Positions 25,110 through 30,352 of a stretch of DNA of 34,470 bases are shown piece by piece. Source of the stretch: a virus; the IMG/VR virus record IMGVR_UViG_3300043410_000159, positions 1 to 34,470 of that record; one strand, written 5' to 3'. The position numbers and the translations under genes are program-made. The notes beneath the pieces are model-generated. The model worked only from the letters and a program-made list of their open reading frames with translations. It ran no database searches and was not told the DNA's origin. Numbering within the stretch: the stretch's first letter is position 1; each line of letters begins with the position of its first letter.

Positions 25110-25405
25110 AACAATCTCACTTGTACTGGAATAAACGCCCACTCGCGTTCCATACGGCCGCTGTTGGACTTCACTTGGTTTCCTGTCAAACATATCTGAC
25201 CTTCTTTCAAAAGTTCATTCAATCGTCTTGCTACCTGATTACCGTCAAGCCCTGTGTGCTTGGCGATACCGTCTTTGCCCAATGCGCCATGTATTTGGAG
25301 ACAAGTAACAATCAAGCGTGAGTGGTGCTTTGAAAGTTCTTTGGCTGAATCGGCAGCCATGAAGCTGGTGATTGGGTCTGTGTTTCTCGCTCTAATGTGT
25401 TCCAT
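25106..25405 (-). CDS. Winged-helix/HTH DNA-binding protein
   Basis: This 99-residue protein has a helix-turn-helix core: HSRLIVTCLQIHGALGKDGI, then AKHTGLDGNQVARRLNELLK, about residues 28-68. A wing-like segment follows (GQICLTGNQVKSNSGRMEREW). The N-terminus DPITSFMAADSAKE is typical of a family of phage early proteins. It probably binds DNA and may regulate phage genes. The start is preceded by TTAGGAGTAATTAG, one of three near-identical leaders in this operon. Confidence 0.76.
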   Translation of the reverse strand: MEHIRARNTDPITSFMAADSAKELSKHHSRLIVTCLQIHGALGKDGIAKHTGLDGNQVARRLNELLKEGQICLTGNQVKSNSGRMEREWAFIPVQVRLL

Positions 25406-25419
25406 CTAATTACTCCTAA
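25403..25419 (-). promoter_or_regulatory. Repeated translation-start leader, copy 1
   Basis: On the minus strand this reads TTAGGAGTAATTAGATG, ending in the start codon of the winged-helix gene. Thirteen or more of its bases match the leaders at 27857-27873 and 28018-28034. It contains a strong AGGAG ribosome site. Confidence 0.7.
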
Positions 25420-25498
25420 AGGGTGGGGTACTAACTCTGCGTCTGCTTGCGAAGATGTCCAATCAATTACAAACAGCATCCGTGCTTTCCCCCGTTAA

Positions 25499-25714
25499 TC
25501 AAAAATCCATGTCTGAGTGTTCTTTTTCGCGTGGTTCGTTGAGATATGCCCAACCTGACCAACCGCCCTCAATGATTGGCAGATTGTCCAATTTCAACAT
25601 CAGACCATTCTTTGTGTCAATGATCGAACCGATGCGGTAATACTTGGTCTTTTCCACGCCGTCTTTCATGTACTTGCCGCCTGTGACGGTGACTTCATAT
25701 TTAAATTTACTCAT
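25499..25714 (-). CDS. Conserved small phage protein of the recombination operon
   Basis: This 71-residue protein is beta-rich with the pattern YEVTVTGGKYMKDGVEKTKY, IGSIIDTKNGLMLKLDNLPI and GWSGWAYLNEP. Similar small proteins accompany ERF/YqaJ-type recombination genes in other phages, by recollection; a single-strand DNA or recombination accessory role is only inferred. The C-terminus is acidic (EKEHSDMDF). It overlaps the exonuclease gene by 4 bases. Confidence 0.68.
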   Translation of the reverse strand: MSKFKYEVTVTGGKYMKDGVEKTKYYRIGSIIDTKNGLMLKLDNLPIIEGGWSGWAYLNEPREKEHSDMDF

Positions 25715-26331
25715 AGTTTTCTTTTTAAGTCATTGAGTTTGCTTACTTTCACATCTAATTCCATCAGAAACGACAGAACTTCTTTCTCCAACATTGATAT
25801 GTAATCTTCATCCCGTGGGACTCGCTTAATAAACAATTGGAGTTCTTTTGGCAATCGTGGGTCAAAGCTCACGAAGTCACACCACTTTCTGTCGGTACAA
25901 GCCATTTGCCATTGCATTTGGGTGACATACTTGCCTGGCACAGTTTGGGTCAGCAAAGTGTCAATATGCGTGGCCGTCTGGGGCGCTTTTATCTCAATAA
26001 GCCCCTCTGTGCCCACAAGCCCATCAGGTGACGCGCCAGCCTGTTCAATGCGTGGGTGGGTAATCATGGCTACCTCATCCACTAAAACATCCATCTTGGC
26101 CTCATACGCTGCTCTAGCGAGTGGTTCGTTATCTGTCCCCCATTGCATTGCCGCATTGGTGTAGGACTCTGCCACAGTCCCTGTCATGCGCTCACAGACC
26201 AACTGCGCCATGTAATTTTCACGGCTGGTTGAATAGCCTGTTTTGGTCTTGGCAATCACATCAGCTACGCGAGAGGCCGTGACCTTACCCAAGCGCTGTG
26301 CGAACCATTCTGGTGTTCCCTGTTCAATCAT
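25711..26331 (-). CDS. YqaJ-type phage exonuclease (lambda exonuclease fold)
   Basis: This 206-residue enzyme is the 5'-3' exonuclease partner of the annealing protein encoded upstream. Family features are QGTPEWFAQRLGKVTAS (residues 4-20), Glu69 in GTDNEPLA, Asp103 in GASPDG, the E-x-K pair Glu113/Lys115 in LIEIKAP, and the Gln-containing MQWQMACTDRKWCDF. These match the PD-(D/E)xK active site. I start at ATG 26331, which overlaps the upstream stop as ATGA; the longer reading to 26433 would run through the upstream gene. Together with ERF it would recombine replicating phage DNA. Confidence 0.92.
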   Translation of the reverse strand: MIEQGTPEWFAQRLGKVTASRVADVIAKTKTGYSTSRENYMAQLVCERMTGTVAESYTNAAMQWGTDNEPLARAAYEAKMDVLVDEVAMITHPRIEQAGASPDGLVGTEGLIEIKAPQTATHIDTLLTQTVPGKYVTQMQWQMACTDRKWCDFVSFDPRLPKELQLFIKRVPRDEDYISMLEKEVLSFLMELDVKVSKLNDLKRKL

Positions 26332-26528
26332 TGTTTGTCCTTCCAGTCTTTTAAGGCTTTTTTGCCCATGTCTGTCAAAATGCTGCCTGAGTTCACCAAA
26401 CCTCTGCGCCTGAGTGACCAGTATGTGTTCCATGAACCAGGCTTTTTGTTATCCAACTTAAATTTCCAACCCAAAGCAAAATGTTTCAACATAAAGGCTT
26501 GGTGCTGGCTAAGTTGAATTTTGGCCAT
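26328..26528 (-). CDS. Small protein with winged-helix-like pattern
   Basis: This 66-residue basic protein contains SQHQAFMLKHFALGW, then NTYWSLRRRGLVNSGSILTDMGKKAL, which looks like a recognition helix followed by a wing, as in small winged-helix regulators. It overlaps the exonuclease start by 4 bases and lies 2 bases after the alpha-CTD-like gene. A DNA-binding role is inferred from the pattern only. Confidence 0.64.
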   Translation of the reverse strand: MAKIQLSQHQAFMLKHFALGWKFKLDNKKPGSWNTYWSLRRRGLVNSGSILTDMGKKALKDWKDKQ

Positions 26529-26530
26529 TT

Positions 26531-26917
26531 TTATTCTTGACCTTTCAATTTCAATCCATGTTCAGCCATGGCCTCTCTAACAAGTTGTACGCCTTTTGCG
26601 CCCAAGTTAGGAATTCTTTTTAAATCTCGTATATCCCATTTACATAACTGTTCTTTTGTATAAATATCTTCTGCTCTTAAGCAACGAAAATATCTAACTG
26701 GTAAATTTAACTCGTGTAAATCGGCATTTTTATATAGTTGCTCTCGCTCTTGTTCTGCCAACCATTCCGCATGGATTCTGTCGCGATGATTTACCATTTC
26801 AATCGCTAGCCGATAAGCTGTTTGAGCCAATGCAAATGGATTGGTAATTCCAAATTTTTCAACTTGTGCTGTCATTGCGTTTGTCGCAAAGTGATCTAAC
26901 AATTCTTCTTTAGTCAT
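26531..26917 (-). CDS. Protein with RNA polymerase alpha-CTD-like C-terminal domain
   Basis: This 128-residue protein has a helical N-terminus (residues 1-65, ending in a charged helix with EWLAEQEREQ) and a C-terminal domain at about 68-126. That domain follows the bacterial alpha subunit CTD pattern: L-P-V-R-x-x-x-C-L-[RK]-A-E, then a leucine and Asp segment, L-K-R-I-P-N-L-G-x-K, and a final helix ending HGLKL. In E. coli the matching parts are TVRSANCLKAE, LLKTPNLGKKS and ASRGLSLG. The alpha-CTD binds UP-element DNA and activators, so this protein might redirect host polymerase or bind DNA. Its DNA is more AT-rich than its neighbours. It overlaps the ERF gene by 4 bases. Confidence 0.75.
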   Translation of the reverse strand: MTKEELLDHFATNAMTAQVEKFGITNPFALAQTAYRLAIEMVNHRDRIHAEWLAEQEREQLYKNADLHELNLPVRYFRCLRAEDIYTKEQLCKWDIRDLKRIPNLGAKGVQLVREAMAEHGLKLKGQE

Positions 26918-27462
26918 ACAAAACTCGCTTTCTTTTCGTCTTTAGCTGCAATGATTTTCTTCTGCCAGTTGGCATCAGTCCCACAAGCCTTGTACGCTTC
27001 TGTATAGGCTTTCTTCAATTCGTCTGCGTTCTTAGCGTCTTGAATAGCTACTAAGTGGTCTGCCATCATGTTTGAATCAACAGATGGTTTACGGCTAGCC
27101 ATGTTGCCATCGTCATCTTCTGGCGCGATACCGCAAGCTGCCATCAATGAATAACGGCGGCCATAAGTAAGGGCAGAAGCGTAACCTTGTGGGTCTTTCT
27201 TGGTGGCAGGAAAGTGGACAATCCCGCACTCCAACATTTCGCCTGATTCGTGGACAAACACAGTCTCAACCATGATGCCGTCAGGACAATCGTAGTTCTT
27301 CTGTAAAAGGAAAATGCCGTTGTCGTTCAAGGCATCAATGACAGCCTCAACGCAAGCTGACAGATCGGCATACTTTGAGCGAAAGTGTGGGTTAGTGGAA
27401 GTCTTGAGGGCAGGGCCAAAGGCTTTCTGCGCCTTGACAAGTGCGGTGGCAATATTCTTCAT
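26914..27462 (-). CDS. ERF-family single-strand annealing protein
   Basis: This 182-residue protein matches the ERF recombinase family: NPHFRSKYADLSACVEAV (residues 24-41), then KKDPQGYASALTYGRRYSLM (88-107) and GIAPEDDDGN (111-120). It anneals complementary single strands and works with the YqaJ-type exonuclease three genes downstream. The C-terminus is a Lys/Ala-rich helix. Its start follows the previous TAA directly, with GGAG inside the end of the upstream gene. Confidence 0.93.
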   Translation of the reverse strand: MKNIATALVKAQKAFGPALKTSTNPHFRSKYADLSACVEAVIDALNDNGIFLLQKNYDCPDGIMVETVFVHESGEMLECGIVHFPATKKDPQGYASALTYGRRYSLMAACGIAPEDDDGNMASRKPSVDSNMMADHLVAIQDAKNADELKKAYTEAYKACGTDANWQKKIIAAKDEKKASFV

Positions 27463-27639
27463 TTATTTACTCCAAAAAAATACATCTAATGCAACAACAA
27501 CCAAGGCAATAACGCTGATTGCCATTATTACTTTGTCAACCCAATGAAGCCCGTTGTAAGGCTTCTCGATTGATGCGCCATATTCCATCGTGTTGGGAAA
27601 GGCTTCGTTAATGGTGCGGGGGTGTTTGCGTTCAGTCAT
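27463..27639 (-). CDS. Small protein with C-terminal membrane anchor
   Basis: This 58-residue protein has a polar N-terminus (MTERKHPRTINEAFPNTMEY) and one membrane segment near the C-terminus (VDKVIMAISVIALVVVALDVFFW). I chose ATG 27639, which has GGAG about eight bases upstream and overlaps the upstream gene by 8 bases; a start at 27657 would add six residues inside that gene. Its stop directly abuts the ERF start. Function is unknown. Confidence 0.62.
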   Translation of the reverse strand: MTERKHPRTINEAFPNTMEYGASIEKPYNGLHWVDKVIMAISVIALVVVALDVFFWSK

Positions 27640-27859
27640 TTGCGTTCTCCAAAGCAATCTCTAAAGCCAAGTCAGCATTGCGGCGCTTGATAATGGCGAG
27701 ATAGTTTTGTTCAAATTCGCGGATTACAGCATCTGACAGCAGGTTGTAAATGCAGTCGTCACCGTTAATCATGACATTCCACAGAGAGCCTGTGTATGGG
27801 TCAAAGATACATTCAAACGTTGCGCTTGAATCGTGGTGGGTCATTGTCAAAGTTTCCAT
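27632..27859 (-). CDS. Small early protein of unknown function
   Basis: This 75-residue protein has a beta-like front (SATFECIFDPYTGSLWNVMI) and a helical back (AVIREFEQNYLAIIKRRNAD). The start is preceded by TTAGGAGAACTTAG, one of the three repeated leaders. No family is recognised. Placement near the head of the leftward operon suggests early expression. Confidence 0.62.
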   Translation of the reverse strand: METLTMTHHDSSATFECIFDPYTGSLWNVMINGDDCIYNLLSDAVIREFEQNYLAIIKRRNADLALEIALENAND

Positions 27860-27873
27860 CTAAGTTCTCCTAA
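27857..27873 (-). promoter_or_regulatory. Repeated translation-start leader, copy 2
   Basis: On the minus strand this reads TTAGGAGAACTTAGATG, ending in the start codon at 27859. It differs from copy 3 by one base and from copy 1 by two. Confidence 0.7.
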
Positions 27874-28020
27874 TTACGCTTGAAAGATTTGGCAATGTAC
27901 ACCACGCTTGACCATCAAAGACACAAAGCCTAAAGCCTTGGTGATTGATGTGAACTCCATGCGTGACCAGCCATCGGCGGTGTTGGTTGTGTTGAATTCA
28001 ACTACATAACTGCTTTTCAT
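27874..28020 (-). CDS. First gene of the leftward operon, 48 residues, unknown function
   Basis: The frame encodes MKSSYVVEFNTTNTADGWSR followed by a helix with SITKALGFVSLMVKRG and a short end. It has an excellent ribosome site (TTAGGAGTACTTAG before ATG 28020), and its stop lies 14 bases before the next gene's start. It is the first gene after the leftward promoter and would be expressed earliest. No family is recognised. Confidence 0.66.
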   Translation of the reverse strand: MKSSYVVEFNTTNTADGWSRMEFTSITKALGFVSLMVKRGVHCQIFQA

Positions 28021-28034
28021 CTAAGTACTCCTAA
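28018..28034 (-). promoter_or_regulatory. Repeated translation-start leader, copy 3
   Basis: On the minus strand this reads TTAGGAGTACTTAGATG, ending in the start codon at 28020. Confidence 0.7.
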
Positions 28035-28065
28035 ATTTCCGCTTGCGTTTTGCTGCGGTAAGTGA

Positions 28066-28095
28066 ATTCTAGTCCACAAATGTAGACAAACGCAA
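28066..28095 (-). promoter_or_regulatory. Leftward early promoter
   Basis: On the minus strand TTGCGT (28095-28090) is followed after 18 bases by TAGAAT (28071-28066). Transcription would start near 28059 and run into the 48-residue gene. The 16-base operator at 28072-28087 lies entirely in the spacer, so a repressor bound there would block RNA polymerase. Confidence 0.65.
28072..28087. promoter_or_regulatory. Operator 1 (GTCCAC-N4-GTAGAC)
   Basis: This inverted repeat has 6-base half-sites with one mismatch and a 4-base AT-rich spacer (AAAT). It matches operator 2 at 28147-28162. Small Cro/CI-type dimers bind sites of this size. It fills the spacer of the leftward promoter. Confidence 0.7.
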
Positions 28096-28146
28096 GGGCA
28101 TACAAAAAATATTTTTTAGCGTGTGGCGTAAACGCAACTGTTGCCC

Positions 28147-28162
28147 GTCTACCAATGTAGAA
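28147..28162. promoter_or_regulatory. Operator 2 (GTCTAC-N4-GTAGAA)
   Basis: This is a perfect 5-base inverted repeat (TCTAC/GTAGA) extended on one side to GTCTAC, with spacer CAAT. It overlaps the candidate -10 box of the Cro-like gene and ends 7 bases before its ATG, which fits autoregulation. It is 75 bases from operator 1. Confidence 0.7.
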
Positions 28163-28163
28163 T
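28158..28163 (+). promoter_or_regulatory. Candidate -10 box of the Cro-like gene
   Basis: TAGAAT, the same hexamer as in the leftward promoter, ends 6 bases before the ATG at 28170, so RNA would start at or next to the start codon. No good -35 box is seen at 16-18 bases (CAACTG at best), so an activator or weak constitutive use is possible. Confidence 0.45.
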
Positions 28164-28169
28164 AATTGC

Positions 28170-28337
28170 ATGACTATTGAAGATGCTATCAAACGCGCAG
28201 GCTCACCAAGTGAGCTAGCCAGGCTTTTAGGCGTAAGCCGTGGGGCTGTGTACTTGTGGCAAACGCGAAAGTTCCCCAAGATGAGGGTTTATCAACTACG
28301 GGTCATGCGCCCAGAATGGTTTGAGGTAATCAAATGA
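28170..28337 (+). CDS. Cro-like HTH repressor, 55 residues
   Basis: This small protein is a single helix-turn-helix domain of the Cro/YdaS-like type: AIKRAGSPSELARLLGVSRG (residues 6-25), AVYLWQTRKFPKM. The phase SELARLLGVSRGAVYLW is the HTH. It is transcribed divergently from the leftward operon and separated by the operator region, so it most likely represses one or both promoters. The ATG at 28170 has no Shine-Dalgarno sequence, and a -10-like box ends six bases before it, suggesting a leaderless mRNA. Its stop overlaps the next ATG (ATGA at 28334). No CI partner is seen. Confidence 0.82.
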   Translation: MTIEDAIKRAGSPSELARLLGVSRGAVYLWQTRKFPKMRVYQLRVMRPEWFEVIK

Positions 28338-28486
28338 AAAAGCTAATCTGTATCATTTTTGCAACATTGTCATTTTCTGCCATGGCGCAGACTTCTACCC
28401 ATACCTATTGGGTAAATGGAAAGTCCGTGACCTGCACAACAACTTGTTTCGGTAATGGGCAATCTTGCACTACATCTTGTTTTTGA
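28334..28486 (+). CDS. Small secreted Cys-rich protein with signal peptide
   Basis: This 50-residue protein has a clear signal peptide: KK at residues 2-3, a hydrophobic core LICIIFATLSFS and an AMA cleavage site after residue 18. The mature part (about 32 residues) is Thr-rich with four cysteines spaced C-x3-C-x7-C-x3-C, built from two similar units, CTTTCF and CTTSCF. It would be exported to the periplasm or surface and probably disulphide-bonded. It is translationally coupled to the Cro-like gene (ATGA overlap). Possible roles are superinfection exclusion or altering the envelope early in infection; none is shown. Confidence 0.72.
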   Translation: MKKLICIIFATLSFSAMAQTSTHTYWVNGKSVTCTTTCFGNGQSCTTSCF

Positions 28487-28522
28487 TGTAACATTGTTTG
28501 AAACACGGCTAGGTTTGAAGTC

Positions 28523-28606
28523 ATGAGCAAACCGAAAAGCGAACCGCACCCCGCCTGCCGCTTGTTTCTTTTCAGGGTGCAACTTGAGTGCGGAAATCCA
28601 AAATGA
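28523..28606 (+). CDS. Possible 27-residue leader peptide before the replication gene
   Basis: The frame encodes a basic peptide MSKPKSEPHPACRLFLFRVQ plus seven residues. Its TGA overlaps the replication gene's ATG at 28603 (ATGA), and AGG and GAAG lie upstream as weak ribosome sites. The overlap suggests coupling, but no other evidence supports it. Confidence 0.33.
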   Translation: MSKPKSEPHPACRLFLFRVQLECGNPK

Positions 28607-29301
28607 AGATCAAAAATTGGTCGAAATTCCAACATTTCAAAGACCGTAAACCACCTTGGGTCAAGCTGTATCGAGATGTTCTTGATGACCTTGAATGGCA
28701 CGAATTAGACCCACTTGCAAGCAAAGTGCTAGTGATGTGTTGGCTTATCGCTAGTGAAGATGAAGGTCGTCTACCAAACACAAAAACCCTTGCATTTCGT
28801 CTAAGAATGACAGAAAAGCAAACTTTGGAATCAATTAACAAGCTGTCTCATTGGTTGGAACAAGACGATATCAACTTGATATCAAAGCAATATCAAACCG
28901 ATAGTCTAGAGACAGAGAGAGAGACAGAGAAAGAGAAGAGACAGAACACGCAGCGCGGGTCGCGCTTGCCAACCGATTGGACTTTGCCAGTTGATTGGAA
29001 AACATGGGCGCAAGCTGAACGACCAGACCTGAACGCAGAAAAGGTTGCTGAATCGTTTAAGGACTTTTGGATTTCTAAGCCTGGTGCTGGCGGTGTAAAA
29101 CTTAATTGGGAAGCCACTTGGCGTAACTGGGTCAGAAGCCAAAAACAATCCTACAAACCGCAGGATGTTGTTCACCAAACAACCCCAACCCCTGCCAACC
29201 ATGACGCTGCCCTGCGAAAGATTGAAGAAGATCGCAAGAAGGCAGTTAAACCAAACGCAGAAGTCCAGGCAAGGATTGCTCAACTTTTGAAGGGCGTGTG
29301 A
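28603..29301 (+). CDS. Replication initiation protein (lambda O-like role)
   Basis: This 232-residue protein has an N-terminal winged-helix-like domain (residues 1-90: KFQHFKDRKPPWVKLYRDVL, then SKVLVMCWLIASEDEGRLPN and LAFRLRMTEKQTLESINKL). A low-complexity Glu/Arg/Lys linker follows (about 100-115), then a C-terminal domain with WKTWAQAERPDLNAEK, FKDFWISK and WEATWRNWVR. This layout is common in phage initiators that bind origin iterons and recruit a helicase. Three phased repeats lie within its own gene at 28867-28896. I chose ATG 28603; the GTG at 28588 would add five residues. No phage helicase gene is visible, so host DnaB is probably recruited. Confidence 0.76.
   Translation: MKIKNWSKFQHFKDRKPPWVKLYRDVLDDLEWHELDPLASKVLVMCWLIASEDEGRLPNTKTLAFRLRMTEKQTLESINKLSHWLEQDDINLISKQYQTDSLETERETEKEKRQNTQRGSRLPTDWTLPVDWKTWAQAERPDLNAEKVAESFKDFWISKPGAGGVKLNWEATWRNWVRSQKQSYKPQDVVHQTTPTPANHDAALRKIEEDRKKAVKPNAEVQARIAQLLKGV
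28867..28896 (+). repeat. Three phased direct repeats (candidate origin iterons)
   Basis: GATATCAA occurs at 28867-28874 and 28878-28885, and AATATCAA at 28889-28896, at exactly 11-base spacing, so they face the same side of the helix. They lie inside the replication-initiator gene and just before a purine-rich tract. Lambda has its origin iterons in gene O in the same way. Confidence 0.6.
28908..28946 (+). repeat. Purine-rich GAGACA/GAGA tract
   Basis: This stretch of about 39 bases is almost only A and G on the plus strand, with occasional C, built from GAGACAGAGA-type units. It encodes the Glu/Arg/Lys linker of the initiator. It may also act as an easily opened or slippage-prone part of the origin. 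Confidence 0.65.
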
Positions 29302-29304
29302 TGA

Positions 29305-29523
29305 ATGAACTCGAAAAAGCGTGGAATATCGGAACTGGAACACATGAAGAACTGCGAGGCTCAGGAATGGACTCGGAGATTCAAAGAGAAAGCATCGACT
29401 CTTGGCTACAACAAAGCGTTTGCATGGTGGCAGGGTGTGTTAAGGGACTTGGAACGAATCAGAGGCGAATCCGCTACTTTGGATTTGAGACAACGCATGA
29501 ACAAACTGAAGGATAAAAAATGA
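29305..29523 (+). CDS. Small conserved phage protein downstream of the initiator
   Basis: This 72-residue basic protein has the pattern EWTRRFKEKASTLGYNKAFA, WWQGVLRDLERIRGESA, LRQRMNKLKD, which I recall from small proteins next to phage replication genes. A competing frame at 29298-29516 over the same DNA lacks such a pattern and is rejected. The ATG at 29305 is four bases after the initiator stop, with AAGGG upstream. Function is unknown. Confidence 0.68.
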   Translation: MNSKKRGISELEHMKNCEAQEWTRRFKEKASTLGYNKAFAWWQGVLRDLERIRGESATLDLRQRMNKLKDKK

Positions 29524-29711
29524 ACTGGCAAGACGAACAAAAGAAGGTGGCTACTGGTGTAACTGGTAAGCGTGAATGGGTTGGGCTGACTGATGAGGAT
29601 ATTGAAAAAGCCTATAAACAAGCAGAAAAGAAAGAGCCTTACATGGGCGCTGTCACGCGCAAAGGCATTGCAGAAGCATTTGAACAAATCTTGAAAGAGA
29701 AAAACACATGA
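29520..29711 (+). CDS. Small conserved phage protein
   Basis: This 63-residue charged protein (WVGLTDEDIEKAYKQAEKKE in the middle, ending AEAFEQILKEKNT) overlaps the genes on both sides by 4 bases. The TDEDIEKAY segment resembles a motif seen in many small phage proteins of unknown role. It ends with the same LKEKNT-stop as the next gene. Confidence 0.65.
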   Translation: MNWQDEQKKVATGVTGKREWVGLTDEDIEKAYKQAEKKEPYMGAVTRKGIAEAFEQILKEKNT

Positions 29712-29797
29712 TTACTTTTATTTATGGAATGTGGTTTGGTATTGCATTGACATACATTTGTTTTGAGATAGCCAAACTCAAGGAAAAGAACACATGA
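29708..29797 (+). CDS. 29-residue membrane microprotein
   Basis: The frame encodes MITFIYGMWFGIALTYICFE followed by IAKLKEKNT, a single hydrophobic helix with a basic end. It overlaps both neighbours by ATGA, so it is exactly embedded in the chain of coupled genes. Its last six residues repeat those of the previous protein. Function is unknown. Confidence 0.55.
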   Translation: MITFIYGMWFGIALTYICFEIAKLKEKNT

Positions 29798-29916
29798 AGT
29801 TCATAGCCCGAATATGCGCTATCTGCAAAAAACCCAAATCAGCTCTTGGTGGAAAGATCATCAAGCGTAACGGTATGCGTCAATGGATATGCAAATCCTG
29901 CGTAGAAGAACAATGA
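29794..29916 (+). CDS. 40-residue zinc-ribbon-like protein
   Basis: This basic miniprotein has two C-x2-C knuckles, CAIC near residue 8 and CKSC near residue 33, separated by a Lys/Arg-rich loop (KKPKSALGGKIIKRNGMRQW). That is the layout of a minimal zinc ribbon, likely to bind nucleic acid or protein. It overlaps both neighbours by 4 bases. It could be a partner of the RusA resolvase encoded next; this is inference from coupling. Confidence 0.62.
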   Translation: MKFIARICAICKKPKSALGGKIIKRNGMRQWICKSCVEEQ

Positions 29917-30341
29917 CATTTATGCTCACATTCACCATTGAAGGCGACCCACACGGCAAGGGAAGGCCACGCTTTCGGTCAACAGGAAAGTTTGTCCAGA
30001 CCTACACCGATTCCAAAACAAAGTCGTATGAGGAAAAAGTCAGGGATGCTGCCAAACAAGCGATGGGAGAGTCCGAGCCATTAGAAACGCCTGTAAGCGT
30101 CTTTTGCTACATAAGGTTGTCAATCCCTAAGTCGTACTCCAAAACCCGCAGGGAAGCCTGTTTAAGCGGCTCTGAGAGGCCTTCTAAAAAGCCAGACACC
30201 GACAATGTGTTCAAAAGCGTGTCAGATGCGATGAACGGGATTGTTTACAAGGATGATTGTCAGATTGTGTCAATCAACGCCAAAAAGGTTTATTCGGCTG
30301 TGGCGGGGGTTGATGTGATGGTCAGAGAAGAAATTAACTAA
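29913..30341 (+). CDS. RusA-type Holliday-junction resolvase
   Basis: This 142-residue protein has the RusA pattern: an N-terminal GDPHGKGRPRF (residues 11-21) and the acidic catalytic region KKPDTDNVFKSVSDAMNGIV (92-111) with Asp95, Asp97 and Asp105, followed by YKDDCQIV. It cuts four-way junctions made by replication and recombination and so prepares DNA for packaging. I start at ATG 29913, which overlaps the zinc-ribbon stop; ATG 29922 is also possible. Confidence 0.92.
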   Translation: MTFMLTFTIEGDPHGKGRPRFRSTGKFVQTYTDSKTKSYEEKVRDAAKQAMGESEPLETPVSVFCYIRLSIPKSYSKTRREACLSGSERPSKKPDTDNVFKSVSDAMNGIVYKDDCQIVSINAKKVYSAVAGVDVMVREEIN

Positions 30342-30352
30342 AGGGGATTTAG

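Noticed and set aside
25312-25479. Leftward 55-residue frame starting MLFVIDWTSS
   Set aside because: It has a GGGGG upstream, but its second half is out of frame inside the winged-helix gene and has no recognisable features.
28031-28279. Leftward 82-residue frame over the switch and the Cro-like gene
   Set aside because: It runs antisense through the Cro-like HTH and both operators; its composition shows no domain.
29298-29516. Alternative 72-residue frame starting at GTG 29298
   Set aside because: The frame at 29305-29523 over the same DNA has a recognisable charged and helical phage-protein pattern and a better start; this one has none.
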